Shown here: positions 48,270-55,951 of the stretch, one piece after another
Layout of the letters: every line of letters starts with the position of its first letter
Position numbering within the stretch: the first letter of the stretch is position 1
From: JBBTXG01 sp038062375
GTDB lineage: Bacteria > Patescibacteriota > Minisyncoccia > Minisyncoccales > UBA10102
Reading direction: 5' to 3'
Assembly (NCBI GenBank): GCA_038062375.1
Contig: JBBTXG010000005.1
Span: forward strand, 1-64,000
DNA length: 64,000 nt
Made by a program: the position numbers and the translations under genes
Notes under the pieces: generated by a model
The model's database searches: none
What the model was told of the DNA's origin: nothing
What the model saw: the letters and a program-made list of their open reading frames with translations, nothing else

Positions 48270-49668
48270 GCGTGAGCGGTAACTTCAAAGTGGATTGGGT
48301 TAGTTGCAAGGTGAGATTGTAGATATCACCTGCGCCCATGACCATTACGATTTCTCCGCCTTTGAGGTTTTCATTGAGATATTTTTTGGTCGCGTCCAGA
48401 CTGAGAATATAGAGAATTGTATTTGGTATTTTGTACTTCGTGTGTTGTATTGCATTTGCCAGTTTGTCTGAAGATACTTTTTTCTTGAGAGATAGATTCT
48501 CGCGGCCTGGAACATCGTAAATATCGGTCAGGATGAGTTTATCTACCGGCGCTTTCGCAAGAACCTTTACAAAATCTTTCCAAAGATAGTAAGTGCGCGC
48601 GTATTGGTGTGGCTGATACACGAGCCAAATTTGTTTTTTGGGCCACTTGGAGCGGGCGGCTTCAACGGTAACGCGGACTTTTGTGGGGTGATGGCCATAA
48701 TCGCTCACGAGTGTGTATGGCACCGGTTTCTCGAGACGAAATATCTCAAATCTCCGCCACGTTCCTTTGAATTCAGAAAGCGCCTTGAAACTCGTCCTGT
48801 CGGGAACATGGAGCGCTCTTGCCGTCGCAAGAGCCGCGAGCGCATTTGCAACATTGTGTTCTCCTGGAACCTTGAGAATTTTGCGGAGTTCTTTTGCTTC
48901 GGGTTGTCGCAATGAATAAGTCTGAACTCTAACCTTGTTTTTTATTTCCGCTCTTTTCGTTAGTATTTCTTTTGTATTTTTATCGTCTTTGTTCGCAATA
49001 ATTATCCCATCGGGAGGAAGGTGCGCGATATATTTTCGAAAAGTTTTGATGATATTTCCAAGGTTTCTATAGTAATCTAAATGATCGGCTTCAATGGTCG
49101 TGAGCACGATCATTTGCGGCCAATAGTTCAGAAAGGAGGCGAAGTGTTCGTCTGCTTCGATCACTAAAATTGGTTTTCCGTTGATGACATATTTCCTCCC
49201 CTCCCCTACTCTGCAATTGGAATTTCCAAATTCCTTGAGTTTTGTGCCCACGATTACGCTTGGGTCAAGTCCGGCCTTCAAGAGCACGAGCGCAATCATC
49301 GACGTTGTGGTACTCTTGCCGTGAGTGCCGGAGATCGCGATGGTATAATGGATTTTCGTAAGTTCGCCTAATGCTTGAGGGTAGCTTAAGACTTGTATCT
49401 TGTATCTTGTATCTTGTATTTTGTATGCTTTTTGGAGTTCGGGGTGATCTTTGGTTACTGCCGGGCTATAAATCATTTCTTGCATGTTAGAAGCAAAACA
49501 AGCGTCCTGCGGAGGGCCGATACGAATTTTTGCGCCCATTTGCGAGAGTTGTTCGGTAATTTCAGAAGAAGCAAGATCGCAGCCTGATACGTCGTGCCCT
49601 TTTGCAAGGTAATATTTTGCAAGCGCAGATACTCCTATTCCTCCAATGCCAATGAAGTGTATCTTCAT
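48187..49668 (-). CDS. murC: UDP-N-acetylmuramate--L-alanine ligase with repeat-derived segments
   Basis: 493 residues. N-terminal HFIGIGGIGVSALAKYYL, ATP site ISGTHGKSTTTSM, EADEHFASFLNYWP and DYGHHPTKV are all present. Three parts look like added repeats: KIQDTRYKIQVL (residues 82-94, from the heptamer array at 49392), IQHTKYKIPNTILYIL near residue 420, and a C-terminal tail (RGVRARRAPSLSRGE) made by the palindrome at 48148. It starts the murC-murG-gltX run and adds L-Ala to UDP-MurNAc. Confidence 0.95.
   Translation of the reverse strand: MKIHFIGIGGIGVSALAKYYLAKGHDVSGCDLASSEITEQLSQMGAKIRIGPPQDACFASNMQEMIYSPAVTKDHPELQKAYKIQDTRYKIQVLSYPQALGELTKIHYTIAISGTHGKSTTTSMIALVLLKAGLDPSVIVGTKLKEFGNSNCRVGEGRKYVINGKPILVIEADEHFASFLNYWPQMIVLTTIEADHLDYYRNLGNIIKTFRKYIAHLPPDGIIIANKDDKNTKEILTKRAEIKNKVRVQTYSLRQPEAKELRKILKVPGEHNVANALAALATARALHVPDRTSFKALSEFKGTWRRFEIFRLEKPVPYTLVSDYGHHPTKVRVTVEAARSKWPKKQIWLVYQPHQYARTYYLWKDFVKVLAKAPVDKLILTDIYDVPGRENLSLKKKVSSDKLANAIQHTKYKIPNTILYILSLDATKKYLNENLKGGEIVMVMGAGDIYNLTLQLTQSTLKLPLTPLSKAEKTSLKNRGVRARRAPSLSRGE
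49392..49426. repeat. Tandem heptamer array inside murC
   Basis: Four perfect copies of CTTGTAT and one TTTGTAT in a row. The unit is not a multiple of three, but the frame stays open. A degenerate version is at 48420-48465. Confidence 0.85.
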
Positions 49669-49793
49669 AGTTCAAATCAGTTAAACTTTTTATAAGCCAT
49701 ATGATTCTTAGTTTACTATCTACTTTCCATATAAAGAAAAAATTCTGCTTAATACTCTATACATACGTATGAATTGTTAAGTAAAACTATTTG

Positions 49794-50123
49794 CTACTGT
49801 TTAAGCAAATGTGAATACTCCTCTTTGAGCTTGTCGAGCTTTGGATTGATGAGAAGTTGACAATAACCCGCTTCTTTATTCCTTTCGTAATACTCTTGGT
49901 GGTAAACTTCTGCGTGTCCAGTTTCGCCGGCGCACACCTCCTTGTATGTGGGGTTTGCTTTGGTGCCGCCCGCATATCCGGAAGTTACCGCGCGTACTCC
50001 CTTGAGCTGTTCAAACACTGCTTCTCCGCACCAGAAGCATCCCCCGCCAAACACTGCGATTTCCAGGTTCAAAGCCTCTTTCTCGCGTTTGAAATTTTTA
50101 TCATTTGGTTCCATGTTCTTCAA
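49794..50123 (-). pseudogene. msrA: Methionine sulfoxide reductase A with internal deletion
   Basis: 109 residues where about 160 are expected. The active-site [18 protein letters not shown] and [17 protein letters not shown] are intact. GETGHAEV is then joined directly to [19 protein letters not shown]. About 65 residues between those blocks, which hold part of the fold, are missing, yet the frame is open. It is probably inactive. Its start overlaps the end of the amidase gene by 23 bp. Confidence 0.7.
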
Positions 50124-50901
50124 GAAACTTCACAAGTGCTTGAACGATGCCTGCGGCCGCCATTTGGGGATTTGTTAAGATAATAGCGCGATCCCGCGGA
50201 TTTGGAAGATACCCAGTTTCGATGATCACGCTCGGGGTTAATGGATGAACAGCGTATAAAAACTTGTCTGAATTGAATGCATAATAGGAAGACATACTTT
50301 CTGGAATATATACTTCACGATCAAGCCCTGTTGCCCTTCGGTATTCTTGCTCGAGCAATTGGGCAAGCCGTCTCGCCTTGCCGCTTTTGTCATGTGCGGA
50401 AGCTGCCACTTTGAATCCCGATGCTCGTGGAAGGTTTGGATTTTGATCGGCGTGAATGGCGACAAGTGCGTCTGCTTTATAAATGCCGGGCAAGGCCGCG
50501 CCAAGCAGCGTTACTCCAATACGGTGCGCTCCCAGAAGCTCTGCCGCTTTTTGGGCAATCGCAAGATTTATTTCCCATTCCATTTTCCCTCCTCCGCGTG
50601 CCTGCTCTGAATGATTGAGTCCTCTCAATTCCCATGGCACTTCTTCCATTTTCCAATGCCCCACTTGCAAGGCAACCTGCCATCGTGCAGAGGAAGGTGC
50701 AGCTTGCAAAGGCTGCCGGAACGCAAACATCTTTACCTTCTCTCGCAAAAGGAAGGCTTTGGATTCTACCTCTTGAATCTGGGCGCGCAAACTCGCGACA
50801 GAAACAGACGAGATTGTGCCCTGGGTTCCACTTGCAAATACAAAAGCAGGGTATAATCCCGCCATTCCAACTATTGAAGCTACAATAACAAATCTTCTCA
50901 T
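50101..50901 (-). CDS. N-acetylmuramoyl-L-alanine amidase (amidase-3 type)
   Basis: 266 residues. A signal peptide (1-24) and a short coiled segment are followed by the zinc amidase domain: QVGHW (His), [16 protein letters not shown] (Glu), VAIHAD (His) and [14 protein letters not shown] (catalytic Glu). It cuts the bond between MurNAc and L-Ala in the cell wall, for daughter-cell separation or attack. Confidence 0.9.
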   Translation of the reverse strand: MRRFVIVASIVGMAGLYPAFVFASGTQGTISSVSVASLRAQIQEVESKAFLLREKVKMFAFRQPLQAAPSSARWQVALQVGHWKMEEVPWELRGLNHSEQARGGGKMEWEINLAIAQKAAELLGAHRIGVTLLGAALPGIYKADALVAIHADQNPNLPRASGFKVAASAHDKSGKARRLAQLLEQEYRRATGLDREVYIPESMSSYYAFNSDKFLYAVHPLTPSVIIETGYLPNPRDRAIILTNPQMAAAGIVQALVKFLEEHGTK

Positions 50902-50978
50902 AAGCCTGATGCTTTTATGATGAGGGTATCGCGTCCATCATATCGCAAACTGCTCAAATAGGAAGGGAGTAGCCCTCT

Positions 50979-51497
50979 TTAGTTTACAGGAATGTCGAGT
51001 TCCGAGGGGCGGCCGGCAGAATGCCATGCTTGGAAGCTTTGATATTTGCGGTAGTTCACAACGATCTGGCGGATTTTGCGATTTGCGCCCTCGTACCAGC
51101 GCGTGTAATACATAAGGAATTGTGGCGTTGTTTTCTCGTGCATGAGAACTGCCATCGCAAACAAGCGGCGCATAGTGTATTCAAGATTTTGCTCATATGT
51201 CTGGGGTGGTTCTACCGCAATAACAATAAATGGATTGCGCCAACTGTCTTGCACAACAATGTCAATCTCGGCGTAGAGCACTGTTTCGTTTTTGATTGGG
51301 AGATAGACGCCCACATGAATTGCTTCTGGGAGGTAGCGATAGCGTTCCATGAGCTCGACAACCAGGTGGGCTTTCAACAGTTCTTTTTCATCTGGGAATC
51401 CAAGAAAGTCATCCCCATATGCGACCTTCGAACATTCTCGTACGAAGAAGGTTTTGCCCCGAGTGATTTGAAAAATAATTTGGGTTGGTGTGTTCAT
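50979..51497 (-). CDS. HSDR_N-like PD-(D/E)XK domain protein
   Basis: 172 residues. The stretch VVELMERYRYLPEAIHVGVY, then AEIDIVVQDSWRNPFIVIAVEPPQ follows the pattern of the type I restriction R-subunit N-terminal family (E...D-x-V...PFIV-x-x-V). The usual final Lys of E-x-K is not evident (AVEPP), so nuclease activity is doubtful. It stands alone, without restriction partners. Confidence 0.65.
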   Translation of the reverse strand: MNTPTQIIFQITRGKTFFVRECSKVAYGDDFLGFPDEKELLKAHLVVELMERYRYLPEAIHVGVYLPIKNETVLYAEIDIVVQDSWRNPFIVIAVEPPQTYEQNLEYTMRRLFAMAVLMHEKTTPQFLMYYTRWYEGANRKIRQIVVNYRKYQSFQAWHSAGRPSELDIPVN

Positions 51498-51536
51498 ATT
51501 ATTTGTATATTCGTGCCTAATTCGTAATTTGTAGGA

Positions 51537-52265
51537 TTATAAAAGTCCTTTTTCTTTAAAGCTCAAGAATCCTATTTGGCTTATGATGACATGATCAATG
51601 AGTTCGATCCCCAAAATTTTTCCTGCTTGAGCTAAGCGTTTTGTAATTTCAAGATCATCCTCTGAAGGATCCGTGTCATCAGATGGATGATTGTGCGCGA
51701 CAATAATATGGGCTGCATGTCGGCGTATGGCAATATCGAACGTTTCCCGCGGATGCACAAGACTTGCGTTGAGCGTGCCTATGGAAATCGTGTCAATGCC
51801 AAGCAATTTGTTGCGCGTGTCAAACGATAATACAAGAAAGTGCTCTTTTGCGTATCCACGGATCTTGGGACGGACAAGCTCATACAAGGAACGAGGTGAG
51901 ATAATGACTTTGCGCTTTTGTATTTTCTTCCCTCGCAGTGACTCTTGCGCTTGCCCCTGGCGCTTCACCACTTCCATGCAGGCTTTCATCTGCGATGCTT
52001 TCGCAAGACCAATACCTTTAATGCTTTGGAGATCTTCGAGTGACGCCTGCATGATTCCTTCGAGTGAACCAAAATGGGAAAGCAGTTTCTGTGCCGTCAT
52101 CATTACCGGCTCCCCTGCCGTACCTCTTCCCAAGATAAGTGCAAGAAGTTCTTGGGCCGAGAGCGCTTCTGGCCCGAATTTCTGTAGTCGTTCTCTCGGA
52201 CGTTCTGACTGCGGAAGATCGCGAATAGTGAAAGATTGCTTTTCGATTGAATTATTGGGAGACAT
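51537..52265 (-). CDS. radC: RadC family JAB-domain protein
   Basis: 242 residues. An N-terminal helix-hairpin-helix (LEDLQSIKGIGLAKASQMKA) precedes the JAB metallo-domain with HNHPSDDTDPSEDD. Its function is unsettled despite the name. Its start overlaps the end of the RelE-like gene by 14 bp, so it is read from the toxin-antitoxin promoter. Confidence 0.92.
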   Translation of the reverse strand: MSPNNSIEKQSFTIRDLPQSERPRERLQKFGPEALSAQELLALILGRGTAGEPVMMTAQKLLSHFGSLEGIMQASLEDLQSIKGIGLAKASQMKACMEVVKRQGQAQESLRGKKIQKRKVIISPRSLYELVRPKIRGYAKEHFLVLSFDTRNKLLGIDTISIGTLNASLVHPRETFDIAIRRHAAHIIVAHNHPSDDTDPSEDDLEITKRLAQAGKILGIELIDHVIISQIGFLSFKEKGLL

Positions 52266-52506
52266 CTGGACGATGACCTTTCTTAATAATAAGTATTACC
52301 ACTTTTTCGTGCTCGATTCGATACACAATTCGAGATGGCCATACGCTACATGACCACTCCTCCCCTCTCTTTCCGTATAATTTCGTTCCTCGATAAGGAT
52401 TTTCTTGGAGCCCTGCAAGTGCCGCTACAATCCGGTCGCGGTATACCCCATCAATCGTATCGAGTTTTTTTTGAACTTTTTTGGGAATGACGACGCGGTA
52501 CCTCAT
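52252..52506 (-). CDS. RelE/ParE-type toxin
   Basis: 84 residues from ATG 52506. Pattern: YRVVIPKKVQKKLDTI, ENPYRGTKLYG, EWSCSVWPSRIVYRIEHE, VVILIIKKGHRPDV. RelE toxins cleave mRNA in the ribosome. The long open frame upstream (to 52836) belongs to the antitoxin region and is not part of it. It overlaps the antitoxin gene by 56 bp. Confidence 0.88.
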   Translation of the reverse strand: MRYRVVIPKKVQKKLDTIDGVYRDRIVAALAGLQENPYRGTKLYGKRGEEWSCSVWPSRIVYRIEHEKVVILIIKKGHRPDVSQ

Positions 52507-52810
52507 ATTTTTGCTTTCCCTTATCAGCAAGCACATAGCCCTGTCGCGCAAGTATTTCTTGGAGCGCGACATACTCCCCTCTCTCATATTGTGTTTGTGC
52601 CTCTGCGATATCCTTTTCCAGATTCGGAAATTCCTGAATAACCTTGATTGTTTCAAGGAGTGACTCGAATTCTTCAATAGAAAGAATAACAGCTTTTGGT
52701 TTGCCGTTTTCTGTAAGAATATAATAGGTATCTGGCTGCTGCACTTCGTCGGCAATCTCGAAGATGCGTTTGCGCGCTTCTGAAATTGGAACGGTTCGTC
52801 GAACATCCAT
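52451..52810 (-). CDS. Phd/YefM-type antitoxin
   Basis: 119 residues. The Phd/YefM N-terminal fold is clear: TVPISEARKRIFEIADEV, YYILTENGKPKAVILSIEEF. The C-terminal tail is longer than usual (about 50 residues) and ends inside the toxin gene. It would bind its own operator at 52815. Confidence 0.88.
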   Translation of the reverse strand: MDVRRTVPISEARKRIFEIADEVQQPDTYYILTENGKPKAVILSIEEFESLLETIKVIQEFPNLEKDIAEAQTQYERGEYVALQEILARQGYVLADKGKQKYEVPRRHSQKSSKKTRYD

Positions 52811-52814
52811 ATTA

Positions 52815-52832
52815 TGTACATATTAATGTACA
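52815..52832 (-). promoter_or_regulatory. Palindromic operator of the YefM/RelE operon
   Basis: TGTACAT-ATTA-ATGTACA ends 5 nt from the antitoxin ATG. TGTACA half-sites like these are typical of YefM/Phd-family operators. Confidence 0.75.
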
Positions 52833-52845
52833 ACAAGCAACCTTG

Positions 52846-53430
52846 TCAACCCCGTCCCATGGAAGCCGCTTGGAGAGGAAAACTTTGAATGATGCCGTAT
52901 TCTGAACCGGAGCTCTTGAGGTGACTCTCCATCACTTCGATGGAACGGACGGAAAGATTGAGGGTGATTTCTTCGTTGATGGCGGGGCGCTCTTCAATAT
53001 TCATGTGACGGAATTTCCATTGGAGGAGCCGGCCGAGCGTGAGATGAACAGAAAATGGCCGGTTTTCGGGATGGAAGTGAAGCTGCCCGGATTTCGCAAG
53101 CGAATCCTCCACATCTTTTTGGAGTTCCATAAGTTCCGGAGATTCTTTGCCTATCACCCATACCATTCGCGGAACTTGTTTGGGAGGTCCGTAGATGATC
53201 TTCGTGAATTCCATGGAAAAAGCTTGGTGCCGCTCCCCCACTTCTCCCATGAGCTCACCTATATGCGCTACTTCTTTGTCGGATGTATTGCCCAGAAACG
53301 CAAGCGTAAGGTGAAGATTTTTTTCTTCAGTCCATCTGACAGGGAGTTCAGGTAATTTTTTCTGCCAGTTAAGGAGTTCTTCCTTTATCTCTTTGGGCAA
53401 GTTAATTGCAATAAAAACGCGATGGAGCAT
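52846..53430 (-). CDS. thpR: RNA 2',3'-cyclic phosphodiesterase
   Basis: 194 residues with both HxT motifs of the 2H family: LHLTLAFLGN and VHLTLGR. The N-terminus HRVFIAINLPKEIKEEL is typical. It opens 2',3'-cyclic phosphates on RNA ends. Confidence 0.92.
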   Translation of the reverse strand: MLHRVFIAINLPKEIKEELLNWQKKLPELPVRWTEEKNLHLTLAFLGNTSDKEVAHIGELMGEVGERHQAFSMEFTKIIYGPPKQVPRMVWVIGKESPELMELQKDVEDSLAKSGQLHFHPENRPFSVHLTLGRLLQWKFRHMNIEERPAINEEITLNLSVRSIEVMESHLKSSGSEYGIIQSFPLQAASMGRG

Positions 53431-53468
53431 AATTGAATTTTACTATACAGAAGGTTACAATTGAAGTG

Positions 53469-53924
53469 ATGAAACTCAAAAAGAAACAAAGAGCAAAGAA
53501 AAAAGAGTATGAAGAAACTGCCATTCAGCAGGTGGTGAATCATTATTTCTTCACGAAAGGGCTTTCGACCGAACAAATTAAAAGGGACGCAAAGAAAAAG
53601 AAAATTATCTACTCTCGCTATGTGCGACCCGCCCGAGATCTTATCGCACTAGCAGGGTCGGTTGCTAAAGCGGAAAAGGCAATCACGAAAGTTGCTCAAT
53701 GGGCGAGTTCGCGCGGATTGGATTATTCGATTGAGACCGTGTTTAAGAAATGGTTAGAATTAGATCGGTTAAAACCCAAGGAAATAGTGAAGAAACCGTT
53801 TTATGACGGGAATCCCATGGTTTGGTCTGAAGCGAAGAAAAACTGGTATGTAGTAACAGTAGACGGCGAGTGGCTCGAGTTTGCAGGAAAAGAATCAGAA
53901 GTCGAATGGAGAATCGTGAAATAA
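53469..53924 (+). CDS. Conserved hypothetical protein
   Basis: 151 residues from ATG 53469; the frame is open from 53433. The first 45 residues are very basic (KLKKKQRAKKKEYEET and KRDAKKKKI). The rest is helical and ends in a small beta region (KNWYVVTVDGEWLEFAGKE). It may bind nucleic acid. No family was recognised. Confidence 0.6.
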   Translation: MKLKKKQRAKKKEYEETAIQQVVNHYFFTKGLSTEQIKRDAKKKKIIYSRYVRPARDLIALAGSVAKAEKAITKVAQWASSRGLDYSIETVFKKWLELDRLKPKEIVKKPFYDGNPMVWSEAKKNWYVVTVDGEWLEFAGKESEVEWRIVK

Positions 53925-53953
53925 AAAGTGGATGAATAAACCCGCGTTCTTTA

Positions 53954-54910
53954 ATGACTCGTATCATCTTCTTTGGAACCTCGGAATTCGGCGCGATTAT
54001 TTTAGAAAAACTTATACACGCTAAGATAAGGCCTCTTCTGGTTGTGACTGTTCCCGATAAACCAGTTGGCAGAAAACAACTACTAACGCCTCCTCCCGTG
54101 AAATCACATATCATGAAGCACAAATGGAATATCCCAATTCTGCAACCAGAGAACCTTTCAACAATCAGCAATCAACTATCGGCAATCAGCCCCGATCTCA
54201 TGGTGCTCGCGGCGTACGGGCAAGTTATTCCAAAAGAAATTCTGAAGATTCCTCGCTACGACGCTTTGAATGTTCATCCTTCCTTATTGCCAAAATACCG
54301 CGGCCCCTCCCCTATTCAGACGGCAATCTTAAACGGCGACGAAGAAACTGGGGTTACCATCATGCTCATGGATGAACAGATCGATCATGGACCGATTGTT
54401 GCAAGTGAAAAATTTAAAATGAAAAATCAAAAGTTTACTTACCCAGAACTCCATGATACATTAGCGAAATTGGGAGGCGAGCTGCTTATAAAAACTATTC
54501 CAAAATGGGTTAAAGGAGAGATCATGCCGCAGCCGCAGAATCATGCAAAAGCAACCTCTACCAAACGGATCGCCAAACAACATGGACATATTGACTGGTC
54601 AAAGCCCGCGTTGTATATAGAAAGACAGACTCGAGCGTTGAATCCGTGGCCAGGAACCTATAGCTTTCTGAAAGTTGAAACTCAAGACTTGAATCCTCAA
54701 ATTCTAAAGATTTTAAGGGCTCGTGTCCTGGAGGGCACCTATGAAAAAGCGCCCGGAAAGACATTCCTCACAACGAGTGGGAAGCTTGCGGTACAAACAC
54801 AAAAAGATGCGCTCCTCGTTGAAGAATTGCAGCTCCAGGGAGGAAAGCCGATGCCTGCACGAGAATTCCTTCTTGGCCATAAAGATTTTGTCGGCACTAT
54901 CCTTGCGTAA
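53954..54910 (+). CDS. fmt: Methionyl-tRNA formyltransferase with a short repeat insertion
   Basis: 318 residues. N-terminal RIIFFGTSEFGAIILEKL, VPDKPVGR, and the catalytic NVHPSLLPKYRGPSPIQTAI with ETGVTIMLMDEQIDHG are present. Between QPENL and SPDLMVLAAYG lies STISNQLSAI, encoded by the repeat-like CAATCAGCAATCAACTATC at 54160-54190. Formylation of initiator tRNA fits with the bacterial start pathway. Confidence 0.94.
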   Translation: MTRIIFFGTSEFGAIILEKLIHAKIRPLLVVTVPDKPVGRKQLLTPPPVKSHIMKHKWNIPILQPENLSTISNQLSAISPDLMVLAAYGQVIPKEILKIPRYDALNVHPSLLPKYRGPSPIQTAILNGDEETGVTIMLMDEQIDHGPIVASEKFKMKNQKFTYPELHDTLAKLGGELLIKTIPKWVKGEIMPQPQNHAKATSTKRIAKQHGHIDWSKPALYIERQTRALNPWPGTYSFLKVETQDLNPQILKILRARVLEGTYEKAPGKTFLTTSGKLAVQTQKDALLVEELQLQGGKPMPAREFLLGHKDFVGTILA

Positions 54911-54949
54911 CCTCCTCACGTTCCAACCACATAAATCTGTCAACAATCT

Positions 54950-55522
54950 ATGCTTTCCTACTTTGATCTCCGTAAAGGCATACAATTTATTTATGAGGAC
55001 CAACCTTACGAGGTTTTAGATTTCAAACAAATGGGGAAATCCCAAGATGTGGTTGTTGCCCAGACAAAGATCCGCAATCTCATTGACGGACGCGTCTTGC
55101 AAAAGAACTTCCATCAAAAAGAGACTTTTCAGGAGGCGGATGTTTCAAAGTTTCAAACAAAGTTCATTTACAGTAATCGAGGGAAATATGTGTTCTGCGA
55201 AAAGGATAATCCATCCAAGCGCTTTGAACTCACCGCAGAACAGATTGGACAAGGAACCCAGTTCTTAAAGCCAAATGAGATGGTAGAGGGATTACTCTTT
55301 CAAGATAAGATTATCAATATCTCGCTTCCTATCAAGGTGCAACTTGCCGTGAAAGATGCTCCCCCAGGACTCAAAGGAGATAGCGCGAAAGGAGGCACCA
55401 AAATCGTAAGGCTTCAAACCGGCGCTGCGGTAAATGTTCCTCTGTTCATCGAGACCGGAGATATTATTGAGATAAACACCGAGACCGGAGAATATGTGCG
55501 ACGAATATTGGATGGCGCATAA
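54950..55522 (+). CDS. efp: Elongation factor P
   Basis: 190 residues in the normal three-domain layout. The N-terminal KOW-like domain has the tip loop MGKSQDVVVAQTK, where the modified Lys of the family normally sits (usual form PGKG). The C-terminal domain ends in GDIIEINTETGEYVRRI. EF-P relieves ribosome stalling at prolines, which this proteome needs: the surface protein at 37913 has long Pro runs. Confidence 0.94.
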   Translation: MLSYFDLRKGIQFIYEDQPYEVLDFKQMGKSQDVVVAQTKIRNLIDGRVLQKNFHQKETFQEADVSKFQTKFIYSNRGKYVFCEKDNPSKRFELTAEQIGQGTQFLKPNEMVEGLLFQDKIINISLPIKVQLAVKDAPPGLKGDSAKGGTKIVRLQTGAAVNVPLFIETGDIIEINTETGEYVRRILDGA

Positions 55523-55545
55523 TGCTACGCGAACAATCAAGAAAA

Positions 55546-55571
55546 GTTGTCGTCAGAGGTTTGACGACAAC
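55546..55571 (+). terminator. Hairpin after efp
   Basis: GTTGTCGTCA pairs with TGACGACAAC around GAGGTT. The T run is poor, so it may be a weak terminator or an mRNA 3' stabiliser. Confidence 0.6.
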
Positions 55572-55613
55572 TCAAGACCTAACCCTTACCTCTTCCACGA
55601 ATTTCTAATGCTT

Positions 55614-55838
55614 TCAAGCAGTACTATTCCCTTCCTCCGAGAAAGACATAGGGAAAAATCGGGAGTGGTATTTTGTCCGAACTCGCCCCCGTAGATGGGG
55701 ATCTTTGTTGATAGCTTGAACGGTTACAAAAATCTGATGGAAAGGTCCTATGCCGCGGCAAAAGGGACACTCTTGCTCATCGCAATCGAATAGAAGACCA
55801 CAACACTGATTCCATCGGTCTCCATTTGCATCGACCAT
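55614..55838 (-). CDS. Small zinc-ribbon-like protein
   Basis: 74 residues from ATG 55838, which has a strong GGAGGGAGGAAGAG directly before it; the frame extends to 55967. The cysteine cluster NQCCGLLFDCDEQECPFCRG could hold a metal. It is divergent from the CBS gene at 55952. Function unknown. Confidence 0.6.
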   Translation of the reverse strand: MVDANGDRWNQCCGLLFDCDEQECPFCRGIGPFHQIFVTVQAINKDPHLRGRVRTKYHSRFFPMSFSEEGNSTA

Positions 55839-55917
55839 CTCTTCCTCCCTCCTTCCTAAGTCTCCGTACTTCTCGTACGACCTACTTTCAGTATAGACTG
55901 TTCTGCAAGAAAGACAA

Positions 55918-55946
55918 TTTACAGAAGCTCGCACTTCAGCTATACT
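55918..55946 (+). promoter_or_regulatory. Promoter of the CBS-domain gene
   Basis: TTTACA (55918-55923) and TATACT (55941-55946) are 17 nt apart. The ATG is only 5 nt after the -10, so the mRNA would be leaderless or nearly so. Confidence 0.65.
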
Positions 55947-55951
55947 GGAGT

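Noticed and set aside
49392..49426. Short CRISPR-like array
   Set aside because: The repeats are 7 bp, directly adjacent and without spacers; it is a tandem minisatellite inside murC.
52507..52836. A 194-residue protein from 52836 instead of the short RelE-like toxin
   Set aside because: The upstream part is the antitoxin gene read in the wrong frame; the toxin domain starts at 52506 with a good ATG.
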